The notes below the pieces were generated by a model. It had not been told where the DNA came from, did not search any database, and saw nothing but the letters and a program-made list of their open reading frames with translations. A stretch of 63,325 nucleotides of DNA from the NCBI GenBank assembly GCA_902801365.1, contig CADCHY010000007.1, forward strand, positions 1-63,325. Direction: 5' to 3'. Below are positions 1 through 8,201 of the stretch, piece after piece. This DNA comes from an uncultured Succiniclasticum sp. (GTDB taxonomy: Bacteria > Bacillota > Negativicutes > Acidaminococcales > Acidaminococcaceae). The position numbers and the translations under genes were made by a program. Each line of letters begins with the position of its first letter. The first letter of the stretch is position 1.

Positions 1-53
1 ACTACCGATACAGCTACCGCTATTTTTTTCTGCAGTTTCTTTTTCCGGCTCAT
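1..53 (-). CDS. Start of an exported protein, cut by the window edge
   Basis: On the minus strand an ATG at 53-51 opens a frame that runs off the window. The 17 visible residues begin MSRKKKLQKK and continue IAVAVSV. A lysine-rich n-region followed by a hydrophobic stretch is the start of a signal peptide. A purine-rich GAGGGG lies 10 nt upstream of the ATG. It follows the FkbM gene on the same strand. It could be the surface protein that the neighbouring glycosylation genes modify, but nothing past the signal peptide is visible, so that is inference. Confidence 0.5.
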   Translation of the reverse strand, partial: MSRKKKLQKKIAVAVSV

Positions 54-136
54 GATTATATTACCCCTCTGTTCAAAACATTACGGACTGCCGCGCCGGA
101 CGGCGCTGCCGCCGGACGGGACAGGTTACACATTGA

Positions 137-946
137 TCATTCGATTTCTTCGAAGCCTTCGAACCTGAATGGAGCGTTTTTTGGTTTGCAGAGAACGTTA
201 TAGGAAACAATCTGCAGGGCAAGCTTTCTTCCGTCTTCCAGTATCTTATCTACCTTAAATACGTTTTCGGGATTGTGAAAATAATTGTCCGGATTATAAA
301 GAGGCGGCTCGTGCCTGTACAGGCGGTAGCCATGGGAACGGAGGTATGCGAACAGCGCGTCTTTCTTATCTTCACGGTCCGCCTCGGCATAAATAACCGG
401 CTGATATTTCCGGATTGTTTCTTCTGCGCCCTGCAGGACCTGAAGCTCCATGCCTTCCACGTCGATTTTCAGGAAGTCGCAGCCCGGAAGGTCAAGGGAA
501 TCAATGGTGATGGCCTCCACCGGTTCTCCCTCAGCGGAGTGTTCAAGTTCCACTCCGCCCCAGTTGTTAATCCGGTTCACGTCAAGCACGGGAACCGGGA
601 TTGTGCGCTTACCGCTCCCGATGAGGCATTTCTGCAGGCAATGGACGTTCGTGAGGCTGTTAAGCGCAACGTTTCCGGCAAGAAGCTGAAAGACGAGCCG
701 TTGCGGCTCAAACGCCCAAACCTGTCCCTGATCTCCTGCAAGCTGTGCCAGATGGATTGTATGGGAGCCGATATTGGCGCCTGCTTCAACCACGATATGG
801 CCCGGCTTGACGATTTGCTCGAAAACATCCGCTTCGCCCTGGCTGTATTCCCCGTAAAGCCGTAACGATCTCCCGATAAATTGATCCAGCTGGTTGTACA
901 TGATTTTTCCATAACGGAAATCATGGCAAAGATTAACAGGCCACAT
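137..946 (-). CDS. FkbM family SAM-dependent methyltransferase
   Basis: The 269-residue product carries the class I methyltransferase SAM motif VVEAGANIGS near residues 52-61, an acidic FEP end to the next strand, and the family motif LKIDVEGME near 160-167. FkbM enzymes O-methylate sugars or small molecules, often in surface glycans. I chose ATG 946, which has a run of G residues 6 nt upstream, over a TTG 30 nt earlier that lacks a good ribosome site. It is divergent from two protein heptosyltransferases, so methylation of a surface glycan is a reasonable guess. The substrate cannot be told from the sequence. Confidence 0.8.
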   Translation of the reverse strand: MWPVNLCHDFRYGKIMYNQLDQFIGRSLRLYGEYSQGEADVFEQIVKPGHIVVEAGANIGSHTIHLAQLAGDQGQVWAFEPQRLVFQLLAGNVALNSLTNVHCLQKCLIGSGKRTIPVPVLDVNRINNWGGVELEHSAEGEPVEAITIDSLDLPGCDFLKIDVEGMELQVLQGAEETIRKYQPVIYAEADREDKKDALFAYLRSHGYRLYRHEPPLYNPDNYFHNPENVFKVDKILEDGRKLALQIVSYNVLCKPKNAPFRFEGFEEIE

Positions 947-1207
947 AAGGTTCCCCCCACATATATAATACCCCAAATATATGATATATGTTTAATTATT
1001 ATCCAACTATATTATATAGCAAAATCGGTCGCTTATCAATAAAAATAAGACAAAGCCTGCATATTATACAAGCTGTGCCCGGATGCTGTACTACCGGTCG
1101 TGTCCGTGCTGTCGTCAGCATTTATAACAGACCGCCGGCCGGAACGCCCTCTTGCATTTTTCCGGTGTTTTCGTTAAATTAGTAAGTAGGAAACGGAGGT
1201 TTCATTT

Positions 1208-2434
1208 ATGGCGGAGGGGAAGAGAAAAACATACGTGAGTTTTGACGCAGGGCCGGTGACGCTGGACAGCGGCCTGGCGGGCGTGAAGCTTGACTTCAAT
1301 TACGGGGCGAGGGTACTGCTGCCAGACGATGGGAAATACCGGGTCCGCTTTACGGATCTTGACACCAGCTCCATCTTGTACGATGCAGAGGGGCGCAACG
1401 CCCTTGTCACCAGTACAAAAAAATATTACATCAATTTCCGGGTGGAAATCTGGAAGGATGGCGTTCCTGCGCTGGTCCACGACCTTGACCTGGCGGGCCG
1501 CAACGTGCATATCCGTTACCCCGTGGGTACGCTGGGGGACATCCTGGCCTGGTTCCCCTATGCGGAGGAATTCCGCAAAAAGCACCGGTGCAATGTTTAT
1601 TGCTCTATGAGTCCGGAGATTGCCGGTCTTTTTGCTCCCGCTTACCCCCGGATCCGGTTTATCGAACCCGGCACGACACCGCCGGACTGCTATGCCACCT
1701 ATTATATGGGCATCTTCTTTCCGGCGGACGACCGCTTCCACCAGCCGGCTGATTTCCGCGTGACCGGGCTGCAACTCAACATACCCTACATTCTGGGGCT
1801 GGACGTGGTGGAGCGGCGGCCTGTGTTGACGCCGTCAAAAAAACGGCCTGTCAAAGAGCCGTATGTCTGTATTGCAACCCAGGCTACCAGCCAGGCCAAA
1901 TACTGGAACAACCCCCGGGGCTGGATTGAGACGGTGGATTATCTGAAGGCGTTGGGCTACCGGGTGCTGTGTATTGATAAGGAGAAATGCCACGGCTACG
2001 GGCGGCACTGGCACACCATCCCCTACGGGGCTGAGGATTTCACGGGCGCCCGGCCCCTGCAGGAGCGGGTGGATTATCTGGGACATGCGGATTTCTTCAT
2101 CGGTCTGTCCAGCGGACTGTCCTGGCTGGCCTGGGGCGCGGGCGCGCCGGTAATCATGATTTCCGGTTTTACCCTGCCTTATAATGAGTTTTTTACCCCC
2201 TACCGGGTCATCAATTTCCACGTATGCAACGGTTGCTGGACGGACAGCAGCGAGGAATTCGTCCACGCGGACTTCGGCTGGTGCCCCCGCCATGCGGGAA
2301 CGGAGCGGGAGTTCGAGTGCAGCCGCTTCATCAGCTCGGGTCAGGTCTGCCAGACCGTGCAGCGGCTGATGGCGGACTACGGCCTGCATCCGGAGCAGGG
2401 AAAGGTAAGAAGGAGAAAAGCAAATGGAAAATAA
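1208..2434 (+). CDS. TibC-like autotransporter heptosyltransferase, copy 1
   Basis: This 408-residue protein resembles bacterial autotransporter heptosyltransferases (TibC/AAH family), which transfer heptose from ADP-heptose to serines of strand-loop-strand repeats in autotransporter passenger domains in the cytoplasm. The N-terminal 100 residues are the family's beta-rich domain. The GT-B-like part contains IATQATSQAKYWNN and the glycine-rich segment GLSSGLSWLAWGAG. Near the C-terminus four cysteines (340, 343, 359, 371; CX2C-X15-C-X11-C) match the family's metal-binding finger. A GGAGG precedes the ATG. Its end overlaps the next paralogue by 11 bp, implying translational coupling. The family call is strong; acceptor and sugar are inferred. 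Confidence 0.85.
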   Translation: MAEGKRKTYVSFDAGPVTLDSGLAGVKLDFNYGARVLLPDDGKYRVRFTDLDTSSILYDAEGRNALVTSTKKYYINFRVEIWKDGVPALVHDLDLAGRNVHIRYPVGTLGDILAWFPYAEEFRKKHRCNVYCSMSPEIAGLFAPAYPRIRFIEPGTTPPDCYATYYMGIFFPADDRFHQPADFRVTGLQLNIPYILGLDVVERRPVLTPSKKRPVKEPYVCIATQATSQAKYWNNPRGWIETVDYLKALGYRVLCIDKEKCHGYGRHWHTIPYGAEDFTGARPLQERVDYLGHADFFIGLSSGLSWLAWGAGAPVIMISGFTLPYNEFFTPYRVINFHVCNGCWTDSSEEFVHADFGWCPRHAGTEREFECSRFISSGQVCQTVQRLMADYGLHPEQGKVRRRKANGK

Positions 2435-3626
2435 CGCCGTGGGAAAAGAACCTTATATGGTGTTCGACCCGCCTGCCGCGCCCACCCAGGAAACGGATGT
2501 GCCGGGGCTGCGGTTTGATTTTAATAACGGCCTCAGGGTGTCAGTGCCGGAGGGAGATTACCGGGTGCGGTTCATTGACCGTGACAGTCATCTGACGGTG
2601 TACGACGCAAAGGCTTCCAACGTGATGGCTACCAGCACAAAGCGGTATTTTGTGAATTTCCGTCTGGAGGTCTATACGACCCGGCCGGAAGAAACGCTCC
2701 TGTTTGCCCACGACTACGACGCCAAAGGCAAAAAGGTATTGTTGAAATTTGCAGGGCCGGCCCTGGGGGACATGCTGGCCTGGTTTCCCTGCGCGGAAGA
2801 TTTCAGGGAAAAGCACGGCTGCGAGCTTTATGTGCTGACGGATAAGCGCTATTGCGAAATTTTGCAGGCGGGGTATCCGGACGTTCACTTTCTGACGCCG
2901 GAGGACCCGCGGCCATCGGATCTCTACGCAACCTATTACGTGGGGCTGTTCGCCCCCTGGGACGACCGGAACCTGCAGCCGGTGGACTGGCGGGTGATGG
3001 GCCTGCAAGCCCACGGGGCGTATCTGCTGGGCCTGGATCCGGCGGAACGGCGGCCACGGCTTCTGCCCTCGGCGAAGGCGGCGGAAGTCCGTCCCAAAGA
3101 ACCGTACGTGTGTATCGCCACCCAGGCCACGGCCCAGTGCAAATACTGGAACAACGCCCGGGGCTGGATGGACACGGTTGCCTATTTGAAGGAACTTGGC
3201 TACCGGGTACTCTGTGTGGACCGGGAACGGGTGACGGTAAACGGAGTTTTCGGCAATGCCATCCCCTATGGGGCGGAGGATTTCACCGGGGATCGTTCCC
3301 TGCAGGAACGGGTGGACCTGTTCTCCGGGGCGGCGTTCTTTGTGGGTCTGGCCAGCGGACTGTCCTGGCTGGCCTGGGGCGCGGGCGTCCCCGTTGTGAT
3401 GATTGTGGGCTTCACTGCGCCGGGAACAGAATTCCACACGCCCTACCGGGTGCAGCAGTTCCACACCTGTCACAGCTGTGCCAACGACCAACGATACGAG
3501 CATAAATACGACGACTTCGGCGCCTGCCCCTGCCATCACGGTACCGATCGGGAGTTTGAATGCACCCGCTGCATTACACCAGAGTATGTGCGGGACGTGA
3601 TTGACAGGGTGAGGGGCGGATCTTAA
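2424..3626 (+). CDS. TibC-like autotransporter heptosyltransferase, copy 2
   Basis: A 400-residue paralogue of the preceding gene, with the same domain order and core motifs (IATQATAQCKYWNN, IPYGAEDFTG, GLASGLSWLAWGAG). Cysteines 349, 352, 368 and 380 keep exactly the CX2C-X15-C-X11-C spacing of copy 1, and two further cysteines lie at 370 and 383. The ATG lies inside the end of copy 1 and the ribosome site AGAAGGAG is within copy 1. The two copies have diverged considerably outside these motifs, so they may act on different acceptors or as a mixed oligomer. That is inference from divergence plus conserved metal site. Confidence 0.85.
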   Translation: MENNAVGKEPYMVFDPPAAPTQETDVPGLRFDFNNGLRVSVPEGDYRVRFIDRDSHLTVYDAKASNVMATSTKRYFVNFRLEVYTTRPEETLLFAHDYDAKGKKVLLKFAGPALGDMLAWFPCAEDFREKHGCELYVLTDKRYCEILQAGYPDVHFLTPEDPRPSDLYATYYVGLFAPWDDRNLQPVDWRVMGLQAHGAYLLGLDPAERRPRLLPSAKAAEVRPKEPYVCIATQATAQCKYWNNARGWMDTVAYLKELGYRVLCVDRERVTVNGVFGNAIPYGAEDFTGDRSLQERVDLFSGAAFFVGLASGLSWLAWGAGVPVVMIVGFTAPGTEFHTPYRVQQFHTCHSCANDQRYEHKYDDFGACPCHHGTDREFECTRCITPEYVRDVIDRVRGGS

Positions 3627-3641
3627 AATGTTCCGGATTCG

Positions 3642-3671
3642 TTGACAAGTTCCGAATATAAAGGATATAAT
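3642..3671 (+). promoter_or_regulatory. Sigma-A type promoter for the purH transcript
   Basis: TTGACA at 3642-3647 and TATAAT at 3666-3671, separated by 18 bp. Both hexamers are consensus. Transcription would start just before the ZTP aptamer. Confidence 0.8.
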
Positions 3672-3683
3672 AAAACACAGAAA

Positions 3684-3780
3684 GGTCATGTGACTGACGG
3701 AAGTGGATTCACCACATGGAGCATGACTGTGAATGCCGACCGTCTGGGCGAAAGCACAGGACTGGCCGGCTTTTGCTTTT
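3684..3780 (+). promoter_or_regulatory. ZTP (pfl) riboswitch with terminator, upstream of purH
   Basis: The aptamer spans about 3684-3750. It shows the ZTP/pfl hallmarks: GTGACTGACGG, a GTGG/CCAC hairpin, then GCCGACCGTCTGGGC. Relative to the usual ACTGGCG / CGCCTGGGC pair, this copy has ACTGACG / CGTCTGGGC, a compensatory change that keeps the pairing. A later GGCCGGC (3764-3770), followed by TTTTGCTTTT, can pair with GCCGACC (3735-3741) inside the aptamer to form a terminator. The expected behaviour is that ZMP/ZTP binding prevents termination and turns purH on when 10-formyl-THF is short. Confidence 0.85.
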
Positions 3781-3862
3781 ATAGCAGTGAAGTGTTTGAC
3801 CGGATCATCCTGTTAAAAAAAGAATCAGGTTTAAAAGCAAAACGTCAAGGAGGAATCGACAC

Positions 3863-5038
3863 ATGAATGAAATGGCGCTGAAGTATGGCTGCAACCCCAA
3901 TCAGAAAATCGCGAAAGTGTATATGAAAGACGGGAAGGACCTGCCTTTTACCGTGCTGAACGGCCGGCCCGGCTTTATCAACCTGCTGGACGCCTTCAAC
4001 AGCTGGCAGCTGGTAAAAGAATTAAAAGAAGCTACCGGTTTACCGGCGGCGGCTTCCTTCAAACACGTAAGCCCGGCAGGCGCGGCGGTTGCCACGGAGC
4101 TGAGCGATACGCTGAAGAAAATTTATTTTGTAGACGACCTTGAACTGACACCCATTGCTTCCGCCTATGCCGCGGCCCGGGGCGCGGACCGCATGTCTTC
4201 CTACGGCGACTTTGCCGCCCTGTCTGATATCTGCGACAAGGAAACGGCGCTGCTGCTGAAGCGGGAAGTTTCCGACGGCGTCATTGCTCCCGGTTATACG
4301 GAAGAAGCCCTGGAAATCCTGAAAAGCAAACGGAAAGGAACCTACCTTGTGATGCAGATGGATCCGGATTACGTGCCGGAGGAACAGGAGACCAAGCAGG
4401 TCTTCGGCATTTCCTTTGAGCAGAGCCGCAACAACGCGAAGATCACAGCGGACCTGCTGACAGAACGTCCTACGAAGAACAAAGAGATTCCCGACGTGGC
4501 TGTCCGTGATTTACTGGTATCGCTGATAACATTAAAATACACCCAGTCCAATTCCGTCTGCTATGTGAAGGACGGCATGACCATCGGCGTGGGCGCAGGG
4601 CAGCAGTCCCGCATCCACTGCACCCGTCTGGCAGGCAACAAGGCAGACATCTGGTGGCAGCGGCAGAACCCGAAAGTCATGGCCCTGCCTTTTAAAACGG
4701 ATATCCGCCGCCCGGACCGGGACAACACCATCGACGTGTATATTTCCGATGACTATGAAGACGTGCTGGCGGAGGGGACCTGGCAGCTGTTCTTTACGGA
4801 AAAACCGGAACCCCTGACCAAAGAAGAAAAGAAAGCCTGGGCGGCGAAGCTCACCGGCGTGGCCTTAGGCAGCGACGCCTTCTTCCCCTTCGGCGACAAC
4901 ATTGAACGGGCCCACCGCAGCGGCGTGCAGTACGTGGCCGAAGCCGGCGGCTCCATCCGGGACGACCATGTGATTGAAACGGCGGACAAGTACAATATGG
5001 CAGTTTCCTTTACCCATTTACGGCTGTTCCATCATTGA
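3863..5038 (+). CDS. purH: Stand-alone AICAR transformylase (PurH C-terminal activity)
   Basis: This 391-residue protein formylates AICAR with 10-formyl-tetrahydrofolate, the penultimate step of IMP synthesis. The catalytic Lys-His pair sits in SFKHVSPAG (K67, H68), with the downstream RGADRMSSYGD and QSNSVCYVKDG motifs. It lacks the N-terminal IMP cyclohydrolase domain of bifunctional PurH, so IMP cyclisation must be encoded elsewhere. AAGGAGG lies 9 nt before the ATG. It is alone behind a ZTP riboswitch, which fits an enzyme whose substrate pool that riboswitch senses. Confidence 0.92.
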   Translation: MNEMALKYGCNPNQKIAKVYMKDGKDLPFTVLNGRPGFINLLDAFNSWQLVKELKEATGLPAAASFKHVSPAGAAVATELSDTLKKIYFVDDLELTPIASAYAAARGADRMSSYGDFAALSDICDKETALLLKREVSDGVIAPGYTEEALEILKSKRKGTYLVMQMDPDYVPEEQETKQVFGISFEQSRNNAKITADLLTERPTKNKEIPDVAVRDLLVSLITLKYTQSNSVCYVKDGMTIGVGAGQQSRIHCTRLAGNKADIWWQRQNPKVMALPFKTDIRRPDRDNTIDVYISDDYEDVLAEGTWQLFFTEKPEPLTKEEKKAWAAKLTGVALGSDAFFPFGDNIERAHRSGVQYVAEAGGSIRDDHVIETADKYNMAVSFTHLRLFHH

Positions 5039-5108
5039 TAAGGCGTTTGCTCGCGCGGCAATGCACAACAAGCTGCAAATTGCCGGCAGAATCATAGTAT
5101 AAATCATT

Positions 5109-5699
5109 ATGAACCATTCATTTTTTCGTCAGGATACTGTGGAATTGGCCCGCAAGCTGTTAGGCTGCCTGCTGGTTCACCGGACACCGGACGGCGTGGC
5201 CGGCGGCATGATCGTGGAGGCAGAAGCCTATGTGGGCGCCATTGATAAAGCCTGCCACGCATACCGGAACCGGAGCGAACGCACGGAAATCATGTACCAC
5301 GACGGCGGTTATGCCTATGTGTATTTCATTTACGGTATGCACCACTGCTTCAACGTGGTGACCGGTCCGGAAGGGGAAGGTAACGCTGTTTTAATCCGCG
5401 CTTTGGAGCCGGTCATAGGTCTTAAGCTGATGCAACGGCGGCGCAATACGAAGTCACTGCAGAATTTATGCAGCGGGCCGGGGAAAGTGTGTCTTGCGCT
5501 GGACATCACGAAAAATGAATATGGGTTGGACCTGTGTAACGCGGATAGTCCGTTACACCTGATTCAGTACAGGCATATTCCAGATGCGAAAATTGTGGCA
5601 TCGCCCCGCATCAATGTGGCCTACGCGGAAGAAGCGGCGGCCTGGCCCTGGCGGTTTTATGTGAAAGAGAACCCGTATGTGTCGGTAACCGGCAGTTGA
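5109..5699 (+). CDS. DNA-3-methyladenine glycosylase (AAG/MPG family)
   Basis: The 196-residue product is a base-excision glycosylase that removes alkylated purines. Visible family motifs are IVEAEAYVG, with the presumed catalytic Glu at 39, RTEIMYHDGG and YVYFIYGMHHCFNVV, and the late CSGPGKVCLAL block. Length is normal for the family. No clear Shine-Dalgarno precedes the ATG, which lies 70 bp after purH. It may therefore be read through from the purH transcript. A perfect 20-bp hairpin ends the unit. Confidence 0.92.
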   Translation: MNHSFFRQDTVELARKLLGCLLVHRTPDGVAGGMIVEAEAYVGAIDKACHAYRNRSERTEIMYHDGGYAYVYFIYGMHHCFNVVTGPEGEGNAVLIRALEPVIGLKLMQRRRNTKSLQNLCSGPGKVCLALDITKNEYGLDLCNADSPLHLIQYRHIPDAKIVASPRINVAYAEEAAAWPWRFYVKENPYVSVTGS

Positions 5700-5722
5700 G
5701 TTGCAAGAATTACAGTAGTAAA

Positions 5723-5765
5723 AAAGAAGGGTGCAGGGTTTTCATAAAACCCTGCACCCTTCTTT
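5723..5765. terminator. Bidirectional terminator with 20-bp perfect stem
   Basis: An inverted repeat of 20 bp (AAAGAAGGGTGCAGGGTTTT and its complement) with a 3-nt loop lies between convergent genes. It is A/T-flanked on both sides, so it can serve both strands. Confidence 0.9.
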
Positions 5766-5775
5766 ATAGAAATAC

Positions 5776-6771
5776 TTATTCCAGCAACAGCGTCCTGCCG
5801 CTCTTTAACGTAACACCCTTTGCCAGCGCTTCTTTCAGTTCGGTATTGCCGATATATCCGTACTTCAGCATTTCTTTCAATACAAGACGTACTCGTTTGG
5901 CGCAACCGCTGGGATTTTCATAGGGATTCAAAGCGCTGGGTGCATAGGGCATGGCTGCCAGCATGGCACTTTCGGGCAAAGTCAGTTGTGACGGGTCTTT
6001 GCCAAAAAATTTTTTTGCTGCGTCCCGGATGCCATAGGCTCCGGCACCAAAGTAAGTGGTGTTGAAATACATTTCCAGCACTTCATCTTTGGAATATTTG
6101 CGCTCGACCAAGGTCGCCAGAACAGCTTCTTCTACTTTACGGGCCATTGTCTGTTCGCTGCTCAGGAAAACATTTTTAACCATCTGCTGGGTGAGTGTGC
6201 TTCCTCCCTGCTGCACTTCGCCTGCTTTCAGGTTGACAAAGGCCGCCCTGGCGATGCCGGTGATATCCAGGGCGCCGTGTTTATAAAAGTCGTGGTCTTC
6301 GATGGCAAGCAGGGCTTTCCGGGTGTGGCCCGGAATTTTCCGGAGACTTATCCAGTCCGGATCTGAACGTAGCGAGTTAACGGATTCTTCCACGTGCCAG
6401 ACAGTAGACACTTTCACTAAAGCGGAATCACTGCCTTGCTTTACCTGTTTACCCAGTTTGTCAGCGCCTTTGGCAGCAGTATCCGCCAGCTTTCCGGCTT
6501 TGTCCGGCAGTGCAGTGCCGTCCAGCGCCTTGCCTGCGGCTTTTGCTGAGTCGCCGACTTTATCGGTTACGGCTTTTGCCTGGTTACCTGTCAGGTCTAT
6601 GATGTTTTCGATTTTAGGATTCTTTTTAAAATCTTCCGCTGCCTGGCTTATGGGTTTGGGAATCTCGGGCTGAGGACCCAGCATATTCCACCCGATAAAG
6701 AGCAGGACAAAGAGCACGGTAAGTCCCAGTATCTGCGGAATCCGGTTTTTCTTTTGTTTTTTCTTGCGCAT
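5776..6771 (-). CDS. Membrane-anchored peptidoglycan glycosyltransferase (GT51)
   Basis: A 331-residue monofunctional glycosyltransferase that polymerises lipid II into glycan strands at the outer face of the inner membrane. One transmembrane helix occupies residues 11-30. The GT51 domain starts near 125: AIEDHDFYKHG with catalytic Glu 158, QGGSTLTQQMVKN (188-200), RKVEEAVLA and MYFNTTYFGAGAYGI. There is no transpeptidase domain. Residues 45-115 form an unusual Ala/Lys/Asp-rich helical linker between membrane and catalytic domain. GGAG stands 5 nt before the ATG. Confidence 0.88.
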   Translation of the reverse strand: MRKKKQKKNRIPQILGLTVLFVLLFIGWNMLGPQPEIPKPISQAAEDFKKNPKIENIIDLTGNQAKAVTDKVGDSAKAAGKALDGTALPDKAGKLADTAAKGADKLGKQVKQGSDSALVKVSTVWHVEESVNSLRSDPDWISLRKIPGHTRKALLAIEDHDFYKHGALDITGIARAAFVNLKAGEVQQGGSTLTQQMVKNVFLSSEQTMARKVEEAVLATLVERKYSKDEVLEMYFNTTYFGAGAYGIRDAAKKFFGKDPSQLTLPESAMLAAMPYAPSALNPYENPSGCAKRVRLVLKEMLKYGYIGNTELKEALAKGVTLKSGRTLLLE

Positions 6772-7020
6772 GGTAACTCCATTAAAATGTTGTATTGCAG
6801 GTCAGGGAAAGACAGGAGCAATCGTTGACGTGTTTGCGATGTCTTTTCCCGACAGCGTTAATCTGTTAACACCATTGTACCAAGCCGGAAAGCATTTGGC
6901 AAAGCCGCTTTGTGAAATTTTTACTATTAAAATGTGAAAGAATATGGTAAAATACTAAATTATAACAGGAAAGCCTTTTGCAGCCTGTTCTTTACTTTCA
7001 TAAAGATGAGAGGGGTTATC

Positions 7021-7962
7021 ATGAAATTAAAGCATAAGGATTTGTTGTGCATCCACGATTTATCGACAGAGGAAGTGCTGCTGATTCTGGACGTGGCGAA
7101 AAAGCTGAAGAAAATGCAGAAGATGGGCGTTCCTCATGAATTCTGCAAAGGTAAGACCCTGGCCATGATGTTTTCCAAAGCATCTACCCGTACCCGTGTT
7201 TCCTTTGAAACGGGCTTCCACCAGCTGGGGGGCCATGCTATCTATCTGAGCGACAGGGATTCTCAGATTGGCCGCGGCGAACCGATTCGTGATACCGCCC
7301 GTGTGCTCTCCCGTATGGTGGACGGCATCATGATCAGAACCTTTTCCAACGATTCCGTAATCGAATTGGCAGACTACGCGTCCATTCCGGTCATCAACGG
7401 ACTGACGGACCTGCTGCATCCCTGCCAGGCCCTGACGGATCTGCTGACCATTGAAGAACAGCTGGGCTCTTTAAAAGGCCGTAAGCTCGTATACGTGGGA
7501 GACGGAAACAATATGGCCCATTCCCTGATGTACGCCTGCGCCAAAGTCGGCATGGATATGGTCTGCGCTAGTCCGAAAGGCTATCAGCCTGATCCGACGG
7601 TCCTGCAACAGGCACAGGAAGACGCGGCACAGACGGGCTGCACAATTTCCGTGGAAGAAGATATTGCCAAAGCAGTTAAAGGAGCCGATGTATTATATAC
7701 GGATGTCTGGACAAGCATGGGACAGGAAGCGGAACGGGAAATCCGCCTGAAAGCGCTCCACGATTACCAGATCAACAGCGAACTGCTGAAAGCGGCCAAC
7801 CCCGGAGCTATCGTGCTGCACTGCCTGCCGGCTCACCGGGGCGAGGAAATTACGGAAGACGTGCTGGAAGGACCGCAGTCCTTTGTGTGGGATCAGGCGG
7901 AAAATCGTCTGCATACTCAAAAAGCCATTATGGTACTGCTGATGAGCGATGCTGAACTGTGA
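7021..7962 (+). CDS. argF: Ornithine carbamoyltransferase
   Basis: A 313-residue cytoplasmic enzyme making citrulline from ornithine and carbamoyl phosphate. The carbamoyl-phosphate site SKASTRT (52-58), HPCQALTDLLT and the ornithine-side motif HCLPAHRGEE are present. I start at ATG 7021 because GAGAGGGG lies 6 nt upstream; an in-frame extension to 6934 has no ribosome site and no family similarity. It precedes argG-argH, so the last three steps of arginine synthesis are adjacent. Confidence 0.95.
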   Translation: MKLKHKDLLCIHDLSTEEVLLILDVAKKLKKMQKMGVPHEFCKGKTLAMMFSKASTRTRVSFETGFHQLGGHAIYLSDRDSQIGRGEPIRDTARVLSRMVDGIMIRTFSNDSVIELADYASIPVINGLTDLLHPCQALTDLLTIEEQLGSLKGRKLVYVGDGNNMAHSLMYACAKVGMDMVCASPKGYQPDPTVLQQAQEDAAQTGCTISVEEDIAKAVKGADVLYTDVWTSMGQEAEREIRLKALHDYQINSELLKAANPGAIVLHCLPAHRGEEITEDVLEGPQSFVWDQAENRLHTQKAIMVLLMSDAEL

Positions 7963-8094
7963 TGCATACAGCTTTTATGCAGAAAAAACAAGATTTTGTC
8001 TGCATTGAAAAGTACCATAGCAATCTTCGTAATGCATAAACGGTTTTATAATTATTCAAAAAAAATGAAAAAAGTTGCATAAAAGCACTTGCAT
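7963..8094 (+). promoter_or_regulatory. Cluster of TGCAT half-sites before argG
   Basis: Six copies of TGCAT or its complement ATGCA fall at 7963, 7977, 8001, 8033, 8076 and 8090. The last overlaps the likely -35 of argG. Neighbouring copies can also pair into alternative small hairpins. An ArgR-type operator array is the natural guess, but the known ARG box (TGAAT/ATTCA half-sites) is not matched exactly, so the regulator is unproven. Confidence 0.35.
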
Positions 8095-8116
8095 TTTTTT
8101 AATTACGTGCTACAAT
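8089..8116 (+). promoter_or_regulatory. Probable argGH promoter
   Basis: TTGCAT at 8089-8094 and TACAAT at 8111-8116 with a 16-bp spacer, giving a leader of about 80 nt before argG. Confidence 0.6.
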
Positions 8117-8201
8117 AAGCATGTTAAAACTTTATCTGCAGCAACTGCGATTGGCAGGGGCATGCAGTCAAACACAATTACGACAAGGGAGGCCCGTTAA
8201 A

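Noticed and set aside
2541..3689. Antisense frame (382 codons) over heptosyltransferase copy 2
   Set aside because: Shadow of the real gene; composition unlike proteins and no family motifs.
3642..3866. Short frame of 74 codons before purH
   Set aside because: It lies exactly on the promoter and ZTP riboswitch.
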